Assembly (NCBI RefSeq): GCF_038396675.1
Contig: NC_088920.1
Coordinates: 28,090,001 to 28,154,000, forward strand
Reading direction: 5' to 3'
DNA from: Hydra vulgaris
Lineage: Eukaryota > Cnidaria > Hydrozoa > Anthoathecata > Hydridae
DNA length: 64,000 nt
Part shown: piece after piece, positions 1-14,452 of the stretch
How the letters are laid out: the number at the start of each line of letters is the position of its first letter
How positions within the stretch are numbered: position 1 is the stretch's first letter
Made by a program: the position numbers and the translations under genes
The notes under the pieces: model-generated
What the model was told of the DNA's origin: nothing
Seen by the model: the letters and a program-made list of their open reading frames with translations, nothing else
Databases searched by the model: none

Positions 1-16
1 TCAAAATCTGGATCTG

Positions 17-670
17 TCATATTAACACAGCAACCTTTGGGGCTAGGTACCAAGAGTGCTGCTGAAAAAATTTCAGAAAAGCAATACCAATTTTGACATT
101 AAACTCTTGTTGTATAACATAAGCTGATTTGAATGACAGGTAATCATTCTTAACAGCATATTCTGCTTTGTATGAACGTAAATAACATGGAGCATAAAAA
201 ACTGCACATATAAAAGCTGACTTTACCAGGTGAGGTAACTGATCTTTAGGCAGAAAATCTATTATACCTGATGTCATAACAATAGCTAAATTGTAAAGAC
301 TGTCAGCCATGAAACGAGCATTGTGATTGGCTCCTGGTTAATGAATTTTAAAACCATTCAGCTTTGGTGATGAGACATTTAAATAAAATGCAGCATACTT
401 GACTAGATGATTATATTCATTTCTTGGAAGCACTTCGTGATTAAGAGCAAACTTCAGATATTCCTGAGCTTCCAGGTAAAGTGTGTAAAGTTCAGATCCA
501 ACTTCCAGCTTTTTCTCATCAAATTTCTTAAACTCAGACAGATCAGCTTTTTGAAGTATAGCGTGATATACTTCCCAGTCTTTCTTGAAATCTTTATAGA
601 ACTGTCTATCTGGTGCAGCAGTAACTCCAAGAAAAATTATAATTGCCTTATGTATTGCTATTTCAAACAT
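17..670 (-). pseudogene. Unrecognised hypothetical protein, broken by one stop
   Basis: One minus-strand reading frame runs from an ATG at 670 to a stop at 17-19, interrupted by a single TAA near 336-338. About 215 codons are covered. The frame is the same on both sides of the stop and the sequence around it (FKIH, stop, PGANHNARFMA) looks like continuous protein. No signal peptide or clear membrane segment is seen. I have the impression of a multicopy cnidarian family that often accompanies mobile elements, but I cannot name a domain or function. Confidence 0.45.
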
Positions 671-1570
<900 letters not shown>

Positions 1571-2531
1571 ATGAAAATTTTAAACTACCTCAACGTTACT
1601 CTAAATTTTAGTGACTGCACTTTTGAATCTTTTTTCAAACCTGATAATACATTAAAGTACATCCATGCTGATTCAAATCACCCGCCAAGTATACTAAAAC
1701 AAGTACCACATTCAGCAGAACTTAGATTGCCTACATGTTCTTCTAACATAGAAATATTTCAAAATACTGTTTCACTATATAATGAAGCTATATTAAAGTC
1801 TGGTTATGAATGCAGTCTAACATATATTCCTAAAGCAATTTCGATTCCAAAACAGATCAGAGTCCGCAACATCATTTGGTTTACCCTTCCATTTAGCAAA
1901 AACGTTAGCAATAACGTGGGAAAATTGTTTTTGAAACTAATTGACAAACATTTTCCTGATAATAACAAACTGCATAAAATCTTTAACAGGAACACAGTCA
2001 AAGTTAACACAGTCAAAGTTTGCGACAGTTGTATGCCAAGTGTAAAATCTCACAACAAATCATAAAATCGCACAACAAATACATTTTATGCAAGGATACA
2101 AACCCTAATCAACAAAACTGTAACTTCTATAATAAAAATCTCTGTCGTTGTTCAATAAATGTTTAACAAGCAACATTGTATATCAAGCAACTGTAACAAC
2201 GGCTTATCTTGATTCATCTCCTAATGAAAAATCCTACATTGGTATAAGTGAGACTCCTTTAAGTTAAGATCCACTATTCGCGTTAAATCATTTAACATCT
2301 CTAAATACAAAAATGAGACTGAGATCTCAAAACATGTATGGAAGTTAAAAGAAGCTAATTTAGTTCCTATAGTTAAGTAGAAAATACAAATCTTGTAAAT
2401 TATGTCTCACTAAAAAATATGAAATTCTAAATTATAAAAATACTAATCTATTGAATAAAAGGAGTAAGATTATTATTAAGTGCAGACATAAAAACAGATT
2501 TCTTCTTTCTAAATTTGACACTCGCGATTAA
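1571..2531 (+). pseudogene. Penelope-like retroelement, RT C-terminus and GIY-YIG endonuclease
   Basis: The frame at 1571-2065 reads NHPPSILKQ, then IIWFTLPFSKNV, then KIFNRNTVK and a cysteine motif, which I recognise as the region downstream of the reverse transcriptase in Penelope-like elements. From about 2090 to 2531, in shifting frames, come cysteine-rich linker traces and a GIY-YIG-type stretch (KSYIGISETPFK) followed by a KHVWKLKEAN-like segment. GIY-YIG nuclease fused to RT is the hallmark of this class. Stops and frameshifts break the second half, and the RT catalytic core is absent, so this is a 5'-truncated dead copy. Which Penelope subfamily it belongs to cannot be said from sight. 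Confidence 0.8.
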
Positions 2532-3782
2532 AAATGATGTTTTACCATATTATTATTATTGTTATCTTAATATTAATACAGTAAAACGTTTAACGTTCAA
2601 CGTCGTTTGCCTTTCGATTTTAAAGTAGTTTTAATTAGTAACTAGGCTTTTCTAAATCTGAAAGAGCTTGTTCTAAAAATGCACGCGGTCATAAACGAAA
2701 GATCTATCAAGCGAGTTAAAACTTTTTACCATTTGGAATTTAATTATTATTTAATTGTTTAGAGATATTACATAAAAAATCAAGTTAATATAAATAATCA
2801 TCGTTAAGACCATATTTCAATTAAAGCAAGTATAGAAAATAGTTAAGCAATTTATATATAACATTTTTATTAGGTATAGAGTAGAAAGGATCACTCCTTT
2901 TAATTTTTTAAATTGTTTACATTTTGTTTTAGTTTTTCTTTTAGCTTTATTTGTTTTAGCAGTTTTGTTTTTATTGTTTTTTATTGTTTTTATTGAATTT
3001 ATTTCAATTTTTAGAAGTAAACAGGGTTTAGGATAAGGCTTAATTATTTTTTATGCATTTTTTATGCAACAAAAAAAGTTATACTTATGCTGTTTCCATA
3101 AAGTTGATTATTACTGCTTTGAAATTTCTGTGAGGTTATTAACTATTTTTGTTCTTTTTTTGAAAATTTAGAACAATAAATTAAAATTTTGTACCAACAC
3201 TGACTTGACATGTTACCCTTTACATACAATAACATTTGGTCACATGTTATTGTATGTAAAGGTTAAATATTGTTAAGAAGATTACAGTTCTTATGAAAAA
3301 AAAAATAAAGGTAAAGAGTATTGTTTATCTTATGTTTACTTTGAATCTTTTTAAATTTTCCCATGTCATTTTTGTTTGCACGATACAAATTATTTATGTT
3401 TATTGTTTGCATATATGCTTTTTTGATAAGTATGTGTTTGTGATAAAATGTGCTTTATAGCTGTTATAACAATGTGTTTTTAAAATAATGTAGAGTGTTT
3501 TTTTATTGTTTGCGTATGTTGAATATGTGTTATATGAATGCTTTATAAATGCGTTTAGGTTAAGAGGTTAATTTTTTATTTAAACATCTCCTAGCTGATC
3601 TGTTTTTTTAATAAAGTCATAAGATAATTGTATATTTTATCTTAAATGACAGTTTCTTATATTTAAAAATTATTTGCCTGTGCTATTTAGAGTAGAAAAA
3701 AAAATTATATAGAAAAGAACGCAATCTTTAAGATTCTTTTAAGATTATTTGTTACTACTTTTAATTAAAAGTGAAGTTTAAA
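2532..3782. other. Non-coding AT-rich stretch
   Basis: No gene seen. It contains one perfect short inverted repeat (3217-3262) and long T-rich runs. It could include the unrecognised 5' part of the Helitron that follows. Confidence 0.5.
3217..3262. repeat. Perfect 19-bp inverted repeat
   Basis: Arms at 3217-3235 and 3244-3262 are exact reverse complements (CCTTTACATACAATAACAT) separated by an 8-base loop. No gene abuts it. It may be a remnant of a small palindromic element. Confidence 0.85.
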
Positions 3783-6522
3783 TGGATGATATTAGGCTAG
3801 AAGCAGTTTAGAAAATGGAAATGTCTAGAAAGTAGTTTAGAAAATGGAAATGTTAATAGGCAAGTTAAACGTCGCAGAAATGTAACAGATAGGTATAGGC
3901 GAGATGAAATTAATAATCGACAAAATGCTAGATATGCAAGCAGCAAATAGTTCGAACCCAAATGAGAAGAGTGTGGTTAGACAAGTTGAAAATAATTGCC
4001 GCAGAAATTAATGAGATAGACTTAGGCGAGATAAAATTAATAGTCAACTAAATAGTAGATTTGCTGCTAGATGCGAAAGAGTGCATTGAATTGCAAGAAG
4101 AAAGTATACACCAGATTATAACTATTTAGGCAAAATGAGTTATATTTGTCAGCATTGTGGTGTTAAGAAATTTTCTGATTAAACACATTTTATATGTAGC
4201 CATAATAGAAAGGCAGTTTTGTCGCAACTTTCACCATTTTCACAAGATTTACAAGATTTATTTACAGGTAATTGTGCAGATGAAAATGCCAATCTGAATT
4301 TTTTAAAATATATTTGAAATTGTAATGCCTGTTTTTCTTTTGCGTCATTTGAAGCTAATGTAGTTTAACCCATGAATCATAGACCGCCATGTTTTAGAAA
4401 ATGTGGTCAAGTTTTTCATTGTAAAGGTAATCTTGGGGCAAATCAAGATGTTTCGCCGAGTTATTGTCAACTATACATCTATAATCCACACACGGCAGTA
4501 AATTTTAGAATGCAACAACGTGGTTATGATTGTTGCTTAAAAGATTTAATGCTAAGACTGCAAACTATTATTAGTAAAGAGAACCCGTTTGCTCTATCAT
4601 TTAAAAACATGGCTAAAGTAAAAGATGAAGAAGTTCATTGAGCAGTTACAGAAGGTTGCTCAGTGTCAGTTATAAAAATGTCATTACTTGAAGGGTAAGA
4701 TAAACGTCGCTATAATTTTCCTTCACATAATGAAGTTGCAGTTGTTTTTGTTGGTTAAGATGGTGCACCAGCTGCGTCCAGAGAAGTTGTTATTTACCCA
4801 AGAGGTCATCCTCTTAAAACTATATCAAGTATATCTGCCAATTTAGATTCTATGGTTTATCCTCTATTTTTTCCAAGCGATGATGCTGGTTGGCATAATC
4901 TATTGGTTCACAATCCTGAACGTGCTGCATTGGTTAGAAATCATGTTACATTATATTGGTATTACAATTATAAATTTTCAGTTGGGCAATTTTTTTCATG
5001 GCAAAAAACTGTTTCAGCAATATGCTGTTGATGCGTGTGTTTATATCGAATGTCAGCGCCTTGCTTTCATCAGAAATAACCAAAACAAACTAAGAAGCGA
5101 GCAGAATGATGCCTAACATGAACATGTAAACAACCTTGGAAATGATCATAATGTTAGACCAGGGCGTGTTGTAGTTTTGCTATCTACTTATGTAGGAAGT
5201 CATAGAGCTTTAAAAAAAAACTTTGAAGATGCTATGGCTATAATTAAACAGTATGGTAACCAGATCTTTTTATTACATTCACTTGCAACCCAAAATGGCG
5301 CGAGATAACTAAAATTTTATATCCAGGTTAGACAGCAAATGATAGACCCTACTTGGTTACTCAAGTATTTAAGCTCAAACTAAATAACCTTCTTAATGAA
5401 ATTTTTAAGCACGGTGTATTAGGGAATGCTAAATTCAAATTCTCCCTGCATGAAAAATGGGGTGTGCAGCAAAAATTATCCTAAAGAATTTAATGCTAAC
5501 ACAGTAGCAGTTCGTAAAGGTTATTCAAACTATAGACGTCGTAATAATGGTAATAATATTTAAGGTAACAATGTAAATAACCGCTGGGTACCTTACAATC
5601 CATGGTTATCAAAGAAATATCAAGCTCACATTAATGAAGCTTGCATGTCTGTTTAGGCTAGTAAATATTTGTGCAAATACATATACAAGGTTCACAACTG
5701 TGCTAATATTTTAATAAATGAATTAATTATTCATGATGAAGTAAACACCTTTTTTGGTTGTCGTTATGTTAGTACACCTGAAGCATTGTGGCGAACTTTC
5801 GAGTATTCAATAAGTCATATGTCACACACTATTATACGCCTTAAAGTTCGTCTACCTGAAAATCAATTAGTGTTTTTTAGAGAAGGAGTAGAAAAAATGG
5901 CTTTAGATCGTGCAGCTCAACGTGGTACACACCTAACGGCATGGTTTAAGTTAAAAATTGTAAATGGAAGGTTAGACAAAGGGGTGGTTATAAGGTGATA
6001 GTAAGAATGTTTAAAGTTAATCCAACTGGAGAACTTTTTCTTAGACTGTTACTTTTGCAGGCAAAAGGAGCAACATTTTGGGAAGATGTGCGTACTGTTT
6101 ATGGTATTGTTCTTGAAATGTTTCGTGAAGCATGTGTTTTAAAAGGTTTGTTGTAAGGCGACACTGAATGGCCGAATACTCTTTCTGAGGCGGTTTTAAC
6201 GCATATGCTAAAGCAAATTAGACAGTTGTTTTTAAGAATTTTGGTCTTTTGTGAACCTGACGATTCGTTGCATATCTGGAATGCATACAAAGCTTTTATA
6301 ATGGAAGGTTTGATTCACCACTCAGTCTCACTTTTAATAACTGAACAAGCTACACTTCGTCTAATTGAAAAAATCATTAATCAAAAAGGAAAAACGCTGG
6401 CTGATTACAAACTGCCTGTTATTGATGAGTTTATACGTTTAATTCTAGAAAATTTTGATGAAAATGTGCAACAATCAATTGACGAAGCCAATCAAATGAG
6501 ACTGTTGCTTTATGTCAATTAA
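3783..6522 (+). pseudogene. Helitron Rep protein, decayed
   Basis: Fragments in all three plus frames line up with the Helitron replication initiator. First is a basic N-terminus with a CQHCG-type zinc finger (about 4150-4180). Then a region containing YNPHTAVNFRMQQRGYD (about 4470-4530), and a helicase-like N-terminal block with QQYAVDACVYIECQRLAFIR (about 5010-5070). The Rep region includes NRWVPYNPWLSKKYQAHIN, KYLCKYIYKVHNCAN and CRYVSTPEALWR (about 5580-5790), and a C-terminal block with CEPDDSLHIWNAYK (about 6250-6290). More than ten stops and frameshifts are visible. The Pif1-type helicase that normally follows is missing after 6522, so the copy is 3'-truncated as well as dead. I could not define the TC and CTRR ends. 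Confidence 0.85.
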
Positions 6523-7005
6523 TTAAATGTATGTAATGCATTTTCTATGCATAACTTTATTTCTTACTTTAGTTTTTTTTTTGAATTTTACTTGTTTTTC
6601 ACCAGTTAAATTTAAATATAGGTAAATTGATTCATTATCCAAATATAATAATATAATGATGTTACATTCTATTGTTAAAAAAATTAATTGGTGGTTTAAT
6701 TTATTGCACTCACTGCTTTTAAAATTTACTATAAGCCAAGAAAATATATTTTGCTATATAGATGCAATTTATTTATATCTCAATTTGATTTTTTATCTTT
6801 AATGTTTATAGTTTGGCTCCTTGAAGCATTTGTTATTTTGCTTTTTAATTAAAATCTTTTAAATATATTGTGATGTCTTTTAAATTAGACTAAAGTTTAC
6901 TAAAAGCCAACATGAAATAACGTGATTAATCAACACCGACAAGCTACATCATGACGGGAACTGAAGTATGACAACAGGTTACCGAAAGCTCGTAAATATT
7001 TAAGT

Positions 7006-7045
7006 AAAAAGCTGAAAAAAATATTTAAATATTTTTTCCAGCTTT
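7006..7045. repeat. Near-perfect palindrome
   Basis: A palindrome centred on ATATTTAAATAT, with arms of about 20 bases reading AAAAAGCTGAAAA on the left and TTTTCCAGCTTTTT on the right, one mismatch. Confidence 0.75.
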
Positions 7046-8285
7046 TTTTTTTAATTTTATGTCTACTTATCTGTTACAACTTTTATTTTAGGTTTGTCAG
7101 ATGACGCATTAATGCAATATAAAAGATCAAAGTTTACACATATTTTCAAATTTTTTATACACATGTTTGATTGTAAATTAAATTTTGTTTGTTTGAAACG
7201 TATTTGTACTCAATTGCTTAGCTATTTAAAATAAAATAAAAAAGTTGCTTTTAATAAATTTATTTAGTTGTGTGCATTTAACGTTTTTAAGATAACAATT
7301 TTCTTTTTTAAAGAATAATTAATGAAGGGGATACCAAATAACTGTTAACTCCTGTATAATATAAGTTAACTTATGTTATTCTTAATAATTAATTAAAGTT
7401 CATGTTATAAAAAATATTACAAGAATTTAGTTGATATTTTCGTCAATATAAAGCATGATAAAGTGCTATTACTTTGTATCAGTTGTTAAAAACGTATTGT
7501 GTTGAACTTAGGAATGTCGAGGAAAATGGCCTTACATTGATATGACCTATATCAGTTGTAAATTACTCAAGTAATTCTAAATAATAATTGGTAAATTATT
7601 TTATTTCCTCAATTTCCTAATTTTACACATGTATTAATGCATTCAATTTAAAAGCATTTTTCTAAAAGGGTAATAGTCAAGGTTTCGAAATTTTAAACTG
7701 AGGAAAACAGCCACTATAAATTATTTATGTAACAGAGCAACCATAACCAGTATCACGGGTTGCTTTCTGGTAGCAATTATTATTACTATTATTATTACTA
7801 TTATTATTTGACGTCAGAACTCGTCTTTACCTCTAACTAAATCAATAATTGTAGACATGTGTTCTTGCCAGATTTATCATAATGTCACTATAGAAACTGG
7901 CTATGGGATGGTATAAACAAAATGACGTGAAAGTTAAGTCTAAAATAGCAAAAATTCTAAACTGCGCAGAATTGAAAATTATTGCAAAGTAATGGGTTAG
8001 TATTAATTGAAAAACGTAAAAAAACAAAGCTATGCAGAAAAGTTAAAAATTTGAAAATTTTATTTGAAAAGTATCAAATAGTTGTGATTGTTTTTCTGTG
8101 TGCAAGCTTACCACTAAAAAAAAGGTTCGAAATTTTATTTGATTGCCCCAGGAAGAAATTAATTTCTTTGAAATATTTTATCTTCTTTTATTAATGTAAT
8201 AAAATTAAGATTTTGTTCTAAATAAAAGTTGATGAGCATCTTTATTTATTTGTTTCACACTTTCACACTTATTTTCGAGTACACG

Positions 8286-8349
8286 CAGCACAAGAAGGAA
8301 AGTGAAACTTTGTTTCATGAAACAAAGTTCCACTTTCTTTCTTGTGCTG
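8286..8349. repeat. 64-bp inverted repeat (hairpin)
   Basis: CAGCACAAGAA at the left end and TTCTTGTGCTG-like sequence at the right end, with a continuous stem through AAAGTGAAACTTTGTTTCATG at the centre. Only a few bases are unpaired. Confidence 0.85.
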
Positions 8350-8412
8350 AAAACACAAAAGAAATTTAAAATAGTGACTAGGTTTTTATAATAAGTATAT
8401 ATATTTATACAT

Positions 8413-8467
8413 TTATATATTTGTCCTCTATATAATATTTTATATTATATAGAGGACAAATATATAA
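8413..8467. repeat. Perfect 25-bp inverted repeat
   Basis: Arms at 8413-8437 and 8443-8467 are exact reverse complements around a 5-base loop. The distinctive non-TA core is TTGTCCTCTA on the left and TAGAGGACAA on the right. It lies 64 bases after the previous hairpin. Confidence 0.9.
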
Positions 8468-8690
8468 ATAAATATATTTATATATTTGCTCAAAATATCA
8501 GCACAGGTCTGACAGTGGAATGTTCTTGGAAATTGGTTGCCATATCCCTTTTACAAATAAAACCAAAACATTTTGTAGACATTATTGTATCATGCTTTGC
8601 TTCTCAACATTGCCTTTCTGAAAAATGATTTTAAGTATTTTCGATGAAATATAAAATTGCGACAAAGAATATAAAAGCATATATTAGATT

Positions 8691-8732
8691 CAAAACCTCT
8701 CGTAGATTCAAAAGCATCTTCGAGAGGTTTTG
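8691..8732. repeat. 12-bp inverted repeat
   Basis: CAAAACCTCTCG at 8691-8702 and CGAGAGGTTTTG at 8721-8732 are exact reverse complements with an 18-base loop. The phrase AGATTCAAAA also occurs twice here, so it may be part of a small decayed element. Confidence 0.75.
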
Positions 8733-9779
8733 TAGAAGAAAATAAAAGAGTAACTAGATTCTTTTTATTAATATTTAACTTATCAATGAATGAAAACATA
8801 ATTAATCAAAAAGTATTAACAAAAAAGATTTTTTTTTATTGATAAAGTAAATAAAGAACTCAATCTGATAAAAAAAAAATAATCTTGTGAAATAAAAAAA
8901 ACATTCAAAAACTTAAAAATGTTCTCATAGAATAATTCTTAAAACCGTGTTTAATAAAATTGGTGTAAAAAACATTGTCAATAATTTTTATAAGTTATTT
9001 TTTAATGTCTTTTTACTTTTGTTATTTTTGGCTTTTCTGGTATTTCTTGTTCTTGTTCTAATCATTTCAGAAGACTGTATTTCAAATATAAACTTCAGAG
9101 AATCATATCGTCATTTGGTAAATAATAAAATTGATAATGTAAAATGCTTCATGTAAAGACCTAAAAAGAAAGCCATGTTTCTTAATAAACGCATCCTATA
9201 AATATATTTAATAATAACCTTTTAGTTTTTTTAAAATTTAATAAAAATTCTATTTTTGCATTACTCTCATAAAATTATAAAAAAGAATTGAATAGTTTTG
9301 TAGCAATATTTGCAAAACCTTATCTTATGATATGGTATGAGAGTTTGATTCGGCTAGTTTTTCCATTGAGATTCAAAAGAAAAATCGCTTCTTGCCCTCA
9401 ACCCTTTATCTTTTTAGTCGTAGTAATAATGATGTTTCAGATTGTATGCCAATTTCGTTGCTCAAATTATATAGCATTAAAAAGATTTAACCAAGACTAT
9501 ATCAGTTATTAAATTAGGAGCTCAAGTTTTATAAACACTTTACAAAGTTTAAGATCCTATTCACAAATGACAGACATTCGTTTTCATTTTTTTGACAAAA
9601 GGGAATGCCGTTTTTAGTTATATTACTTGAGCACTTTTCAAGAATTAGTAAGGATTTAAAATAAATGATTAAATACGTAAACTACATTTGAGAATAGAAG
9701 TAAAATTGCCTCCGCGGTATTATGACTTTTTTTAGAGCTTCTCAGGCATTGATTTATATTTTAGTTGGTTTGACCGTAG

Positions 9780-10665
9780 TCAATGACACGGCATTTTGAA
9801 ATGTTTAACTTAAGTTTTAACTTGTTCGACTACTCGTATATTCCTATAGCATAGACGACTCTGTAGATCAGCAAGATTAGCCTGCAATAAAGTTTTATAA
9901 AAACTTTATTATTATTAGCAACCCTCTTATAAGTTTCATTAAGTAAGGCAAAACTATTTGTGTAGAGAATGAAGAGGTGTAGGGCTAGAATAGTACCTTG
10001 AGGAACATCACTGAAAACATCAAGTCAAACAGTGTTGTTATTGGTTATTATAACGCTTTGCTTTTTACCAACTAAAACAGAACTAATTTATTAAGGGAGT
10101 TGTCCAAATATTATACTTTATTTGTTTTTATGTTGAAATTAAAATAATTTTAAAGATTTTAATCTCAAATTAATTTTTTTGTCAGAGACAAAAGTTTTGG
10201 CGAAATCGAGATTATTTCAATAAACTGGTGAGATGCTATGGACAACATTTAAAATTCAATATGGACAACATATAAATTTCAATAAACTGGTGAGTAGCTA
10301 TGGACAACAAATTAATATCAAAAGTCTCTATAAGATAAGTTACGCATGATTTATGATGATGAATGCCATGGTTAATTTTAGAGAGCAGGTTATTATCGTT
10401 TTAAAACTTTATTTTCTACAGGTTTTTTGAAAGTTTTGCTTGCGACAATAATTAGTGAAATAGGTCGACAGTTATTAGTAATGTATTTTTGTAATGGATA
10501 GCTTTTAGTAACGTATTTTTGTAATTGTTTGTTATCAGTTATGAATTCAAATGGTTTCATAATTAACAAATTGAACTCTGCTTTTGCAACTTTTAATGTA
10601 AATTTATGTTGGATTACAATCCACAAATATTTCATCAAAATTGATTTTAAAAAAAGGCTCAACAC
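9780..10665 (-). pseudogene. LINE reverse transcriptase fragment
   Basis: Read on the minus strand the region shows, in order, CRPISLIIVASKTF near 10450 (the N-terminal RT block of Jockey/CR1-type LINEs), INHGIHHHKSCVTYLIETFD near 10350, and SDVPQGTILA near 10000 followed by LFILYTN. These are the expected RT blocks in the expected order. Frames shift repeatedly and the YxDD motif is not seen, so this is a broken fragment. Between the blocks, a direct repeat of about 45 bases (CAATAAACTGGTGAG and CTATGGACAACA) occurs at roughly 10214-10307. Confidence 0.75.
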
Positions 10666-12206
10666 ATTTATAAATACGTTTAGAAATAATTAAATTTGAA
10701 AAGAAATATTTTTAGGTTAAAAATATTCGTGAGAAGTTTAAAATTTATTGATGAATATAAACTTAGTCAAGAATATTAGTGTAGCCTTATTTGTTATAAA
10801 TAATAATATTGTTTTAAGTAATAATATTGTTATAAGTAATAATATTGTCATAAGTAAAAATGTATTAGTACAAATATATATATTTTTTTACTTTTCTTCA
10901 ACATCTACTTTTTTTTAACAAATACGTATTTATGAACTCATTTTTATTTGTTGATAGCAATACAAAACTTATAAAACAAACAACAGCATAATTAGCATAT
11001 TTAGTATTTGTAATGACTAACCACTACCACAGTAACACAGTTATTTTATGTTAACAATACACTAACATAGAAAACAATAATTTTATAACAATGTTAGAAC
11101 ATCGTTGTTTTGCAAAGAAAAGATAAAGTTACTAAGCTGCTAATTGTTAAATTTATAAAAATTTTAGTATCTAAGTTGTTTTTCGTCGAATTAGTGACCT
11201 GTATAGACTTTTTTTACTCAATGTCTTATCTAGTTGATCTATATAGAAGTAATGTGATTTTGTTAAACACATTGTTTTAAAACACATTGTACAAATTATT
11301 TTTGTTTATAAAACCTCACAAAATTGTTCCAAAAATCCTCTGCGTGTCCCCCTCCCCCATCTCGTATGTAAATAGAAAAAAATTAATCAAGGTACCAAAA
11401 GCGCTGCAATAAGTAGGGTAGGCGTGGCATTTATTCAATAAATTTAACTTGACAGATGCATAGAAAATAGGCAAACTCAAAGGTAAGAATAAGATTGAAA
11501 AAAGCAAAAGCATATCTTTAACATTTACAGAATGTAAAACATTAATCTATTATTCCATTAATATATTAAGCCTTGTAAAACGTTAAAATATAAGTTTATT
11601 TAACCCTGTAGCATTCTATATTAAATAAACTTAAACATTTAATTTAAATATATGCTATGTTTTATGTGATAAGTTAAACATTGATCAAATTATGCTGTGA
11701 CTAATTACGTAAGTAAGTGTGACTAATTACGTTCAATTTGAAGATTACATTGTTAACAACAAAAATGATGATTTAAAAGTATTATAAACTTTTCATTTTA
11801 TTTAATATAACTGTTTTTATACTGATTTTATTCAGTAATTAGTAAATACTGCTAAACAAAATCAATTGTGGCCCGTAGAACTTCGCGTTTAATATAAACA
11901 GGTTTTCCTATATTTTTCTAATTTGAAATATCGTAGTAACAACATATTTTTAGAGATTGTCCATTTAAAAACTCGGATGTAAATGTCATTTGATTTTGTA
12001 TTTGCAATCCCCAAAAAAGCAGCTAGTCTAAAAATATGGCTCGCAAAAAATGAATATTTATCGTTTTTACGCGAAGATTGCAATTTTGTAAAACATAAAA
12101 CAAAACTTACCGTAGCTTATTCTTGACGCAAATCACGACACCAACGTCTCCTACTTTAAACTTTCTTTGAAAGTGAATGCGTTTAAGTTCGTTAAGTCTT
12201 ACTAAT

Positions 12207-12208
<2 letters not shown>

Positions 12209-12281
<73 letters not shown>
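12209..12281. repeat. (TA)n microsatellite
   Basis: About 70 bases of uninterrupted TA dinucleotide. Confidence 0.95.
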
Positions 12282-12287
<6 letters not shown>

Positions 12288-14345
12288 CAAAGTTAGAAGA
12301 AGACAATGGTTTGTTTATAACAAAACTCAAAGTATTTGCAGAAAAAAAATGATTTTGGTTGAAGTAAATAATTTAAAAACAAATCAAGTCAATAGAAGTT
12401 AAAAAAAATTGAATTGCTGAATTCAATAAAGTGGCATGTATTATTTAAAAAAAATTTTGATATAACTTATTCAGACAATTTTTCTGAAAGTGAAAGATAG
12501 AGATTTAATAAAATGAAAGTTTTTTTAAGTAAAATTTATATTTTTTCAAACAGCCCATTGCTGACTTACTCCTCATACAAGTTCTAAACCTTTAGACAAA
12601 AAATCTCTTATTTATGAGATAGACATATGAGGGTGGTAACTCTTTTTTTATTTACCCCTATATTCACTAAAACCCTAACAGAAATTCTTATTGTTATCGC
12701 ATTATATCATCATATTTTAAATCAGCGTTTTGAAATTCCTCCACAAGATATGAACTATAAAAAAGCACGTAACCCGCACATGAACGAAAGTAACCAGGAG
12801 TTTACGGAGTCTGGCCTAAAACCACCAGAGGTCAGGTGGTTTTTTTCCAGTTCCCGTAAATTTCAGGTTTCTTTATATAATTGTAATTATTAAATAAGCG
12901 AAATTTTGCCTATATATAGTTTAAACTAGAAAAAAATTATACGCTATTGCTTTCAATAAGTTATTACAAATGTAATTCAAAGCGTTGACAACTTTTTTTG
13001 ATGTTTGAGATAAGCAACTTTGAAACATGAAGAAAGCTCCATATTTAAGTATGTTCATATATATGAGGAATGAGGGTGCTATGTAAAAAACTTCGGCGAT
13101 TGGAGCCTGGGAACAAAAAAATAGCCAAAACGTTAGCCCCCCAGCCACAAATGGAGGGCAATAAGTCAAATTTGTTTTTTTTTTCTATCTTAAACTTAAT
13201 TTACATTCATCGACGAATTTCAAATATGATTTAATAATCTTTCATTGATCGGCTTTTATGATCTTATAAAGTCTACCGCCCCCTCCATTTAAAGGTGCTG
13301 TAAACTTTATATGGTAAAAGCCTTTAATTTTACATTACAAGAAGAAAGTCCTTTAGTTTTACATAACACAATTACTTAAAAGTATATTTAACTAATTGTG
13401 TAGTAAAATTTTTTTTAGCTTTCGGTATCATAGAAACCGCAATATCTGACACAAATTTAACTTTTTACCTTGAGACAGATTAAATTTCTGGATTCATAAA
13501 AGCGAATGATAGATTAAAGTTCTGGATTTATTATATCGACATCATTAAGGCGTATGTAAAATGTATTTATATCAGACAATATTCTTTCTTCCATGCGGTA
13601 AGTGTTTTAAAATGTTTTCTATATATTTTCAGTTTGACGCCTATTTTTTCCTCAAACTTAAAAGCCAAACTTTTCTTTAGCAATGTGTTTTTTGTGTTGG
13701 AGCCAAATAAACAATTCTCCGACATCAACCCAAAGCTGTGAATTGTGCGCAATTTCTCGCATTGAAGCGTCAAAGTATGGATCTTCATTTAGTTCTACTG
13801 TGAAGACGTGTGCTTTAAATAATTCAGAATGCCATACATTGTGTCACGATGCTATTAAGATAATAGCAATTTTGGACGCTTCAATAAAGGTTACTTCTTG
13901 TAAGGTTAGTCTTTTAATATAAAAAGTTACACGTAGTAATGTATATGTTGTTATTTCTGTAAAGCCATAAAATTTATTACGTTGAAAATAGAGCAAATAA
14001 TAAAAAAAAGGGCAATAAAAAAATAAAGTTAGCATTTTATTAATATTATTTTCTTTTGCTTTCAACAGCACAAAAATTTATAAAGAGTTAATCGTAACAC
14101 TTATCCCAATCAAAATAAAGAGAAAGTTGTTACCAAAATGGAAGAAAGTTAAAATCTCTCTACTCAGTTTTTTTTTTACTACAATTATCGAAGAGACAAC
14201 AAATGTGGAATGAACGCGCCTCCTAATAAATCATTTATTTTATAATAAAAAAATAAGTTAAATTACTTCCAACTCAAATAAATTTTTGGCCCGTTTTTTT
14301 TTCCTTTTTCAAAACACATATTACGCTCAAGGATGTTATAAAACA

Positions 14346-14356
14346 ATATATATATA

Positions 14357-14440
<84 letters not shown>

Positions 14441-14452
14441 CATATGTATATA
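14346..14452. repeat. (TA)n microsatellite
   Basis: TA array beginning with a TATATAAA variant unit, then pure TA to about 14438, then degenerate. Confidence 0.93.

Larger units (their letters stand above)
6523..9779. other. Non-coding stretch with several hairpins
   Basis: No coding region is supported. The short open frames here show no recognisable motifs. The notable content is a set of inverted repeats at 7006-7045, 8286-8349, 8413-8467 and 8691-8732. Confidence 0.5.

Noticed and set aside
12815..12845. Hairpin AAAACCACC/GGTGGTTTT as a terminator
   Set aside because: Nine-base stem in non-coding animal DNA with no upstream gene; chance is likely.
12627..12893. 88-residue ORF with hydrophobic N-terminus
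   Set aside because: No motif, no neighbours, AT-driven composition; likely chance.
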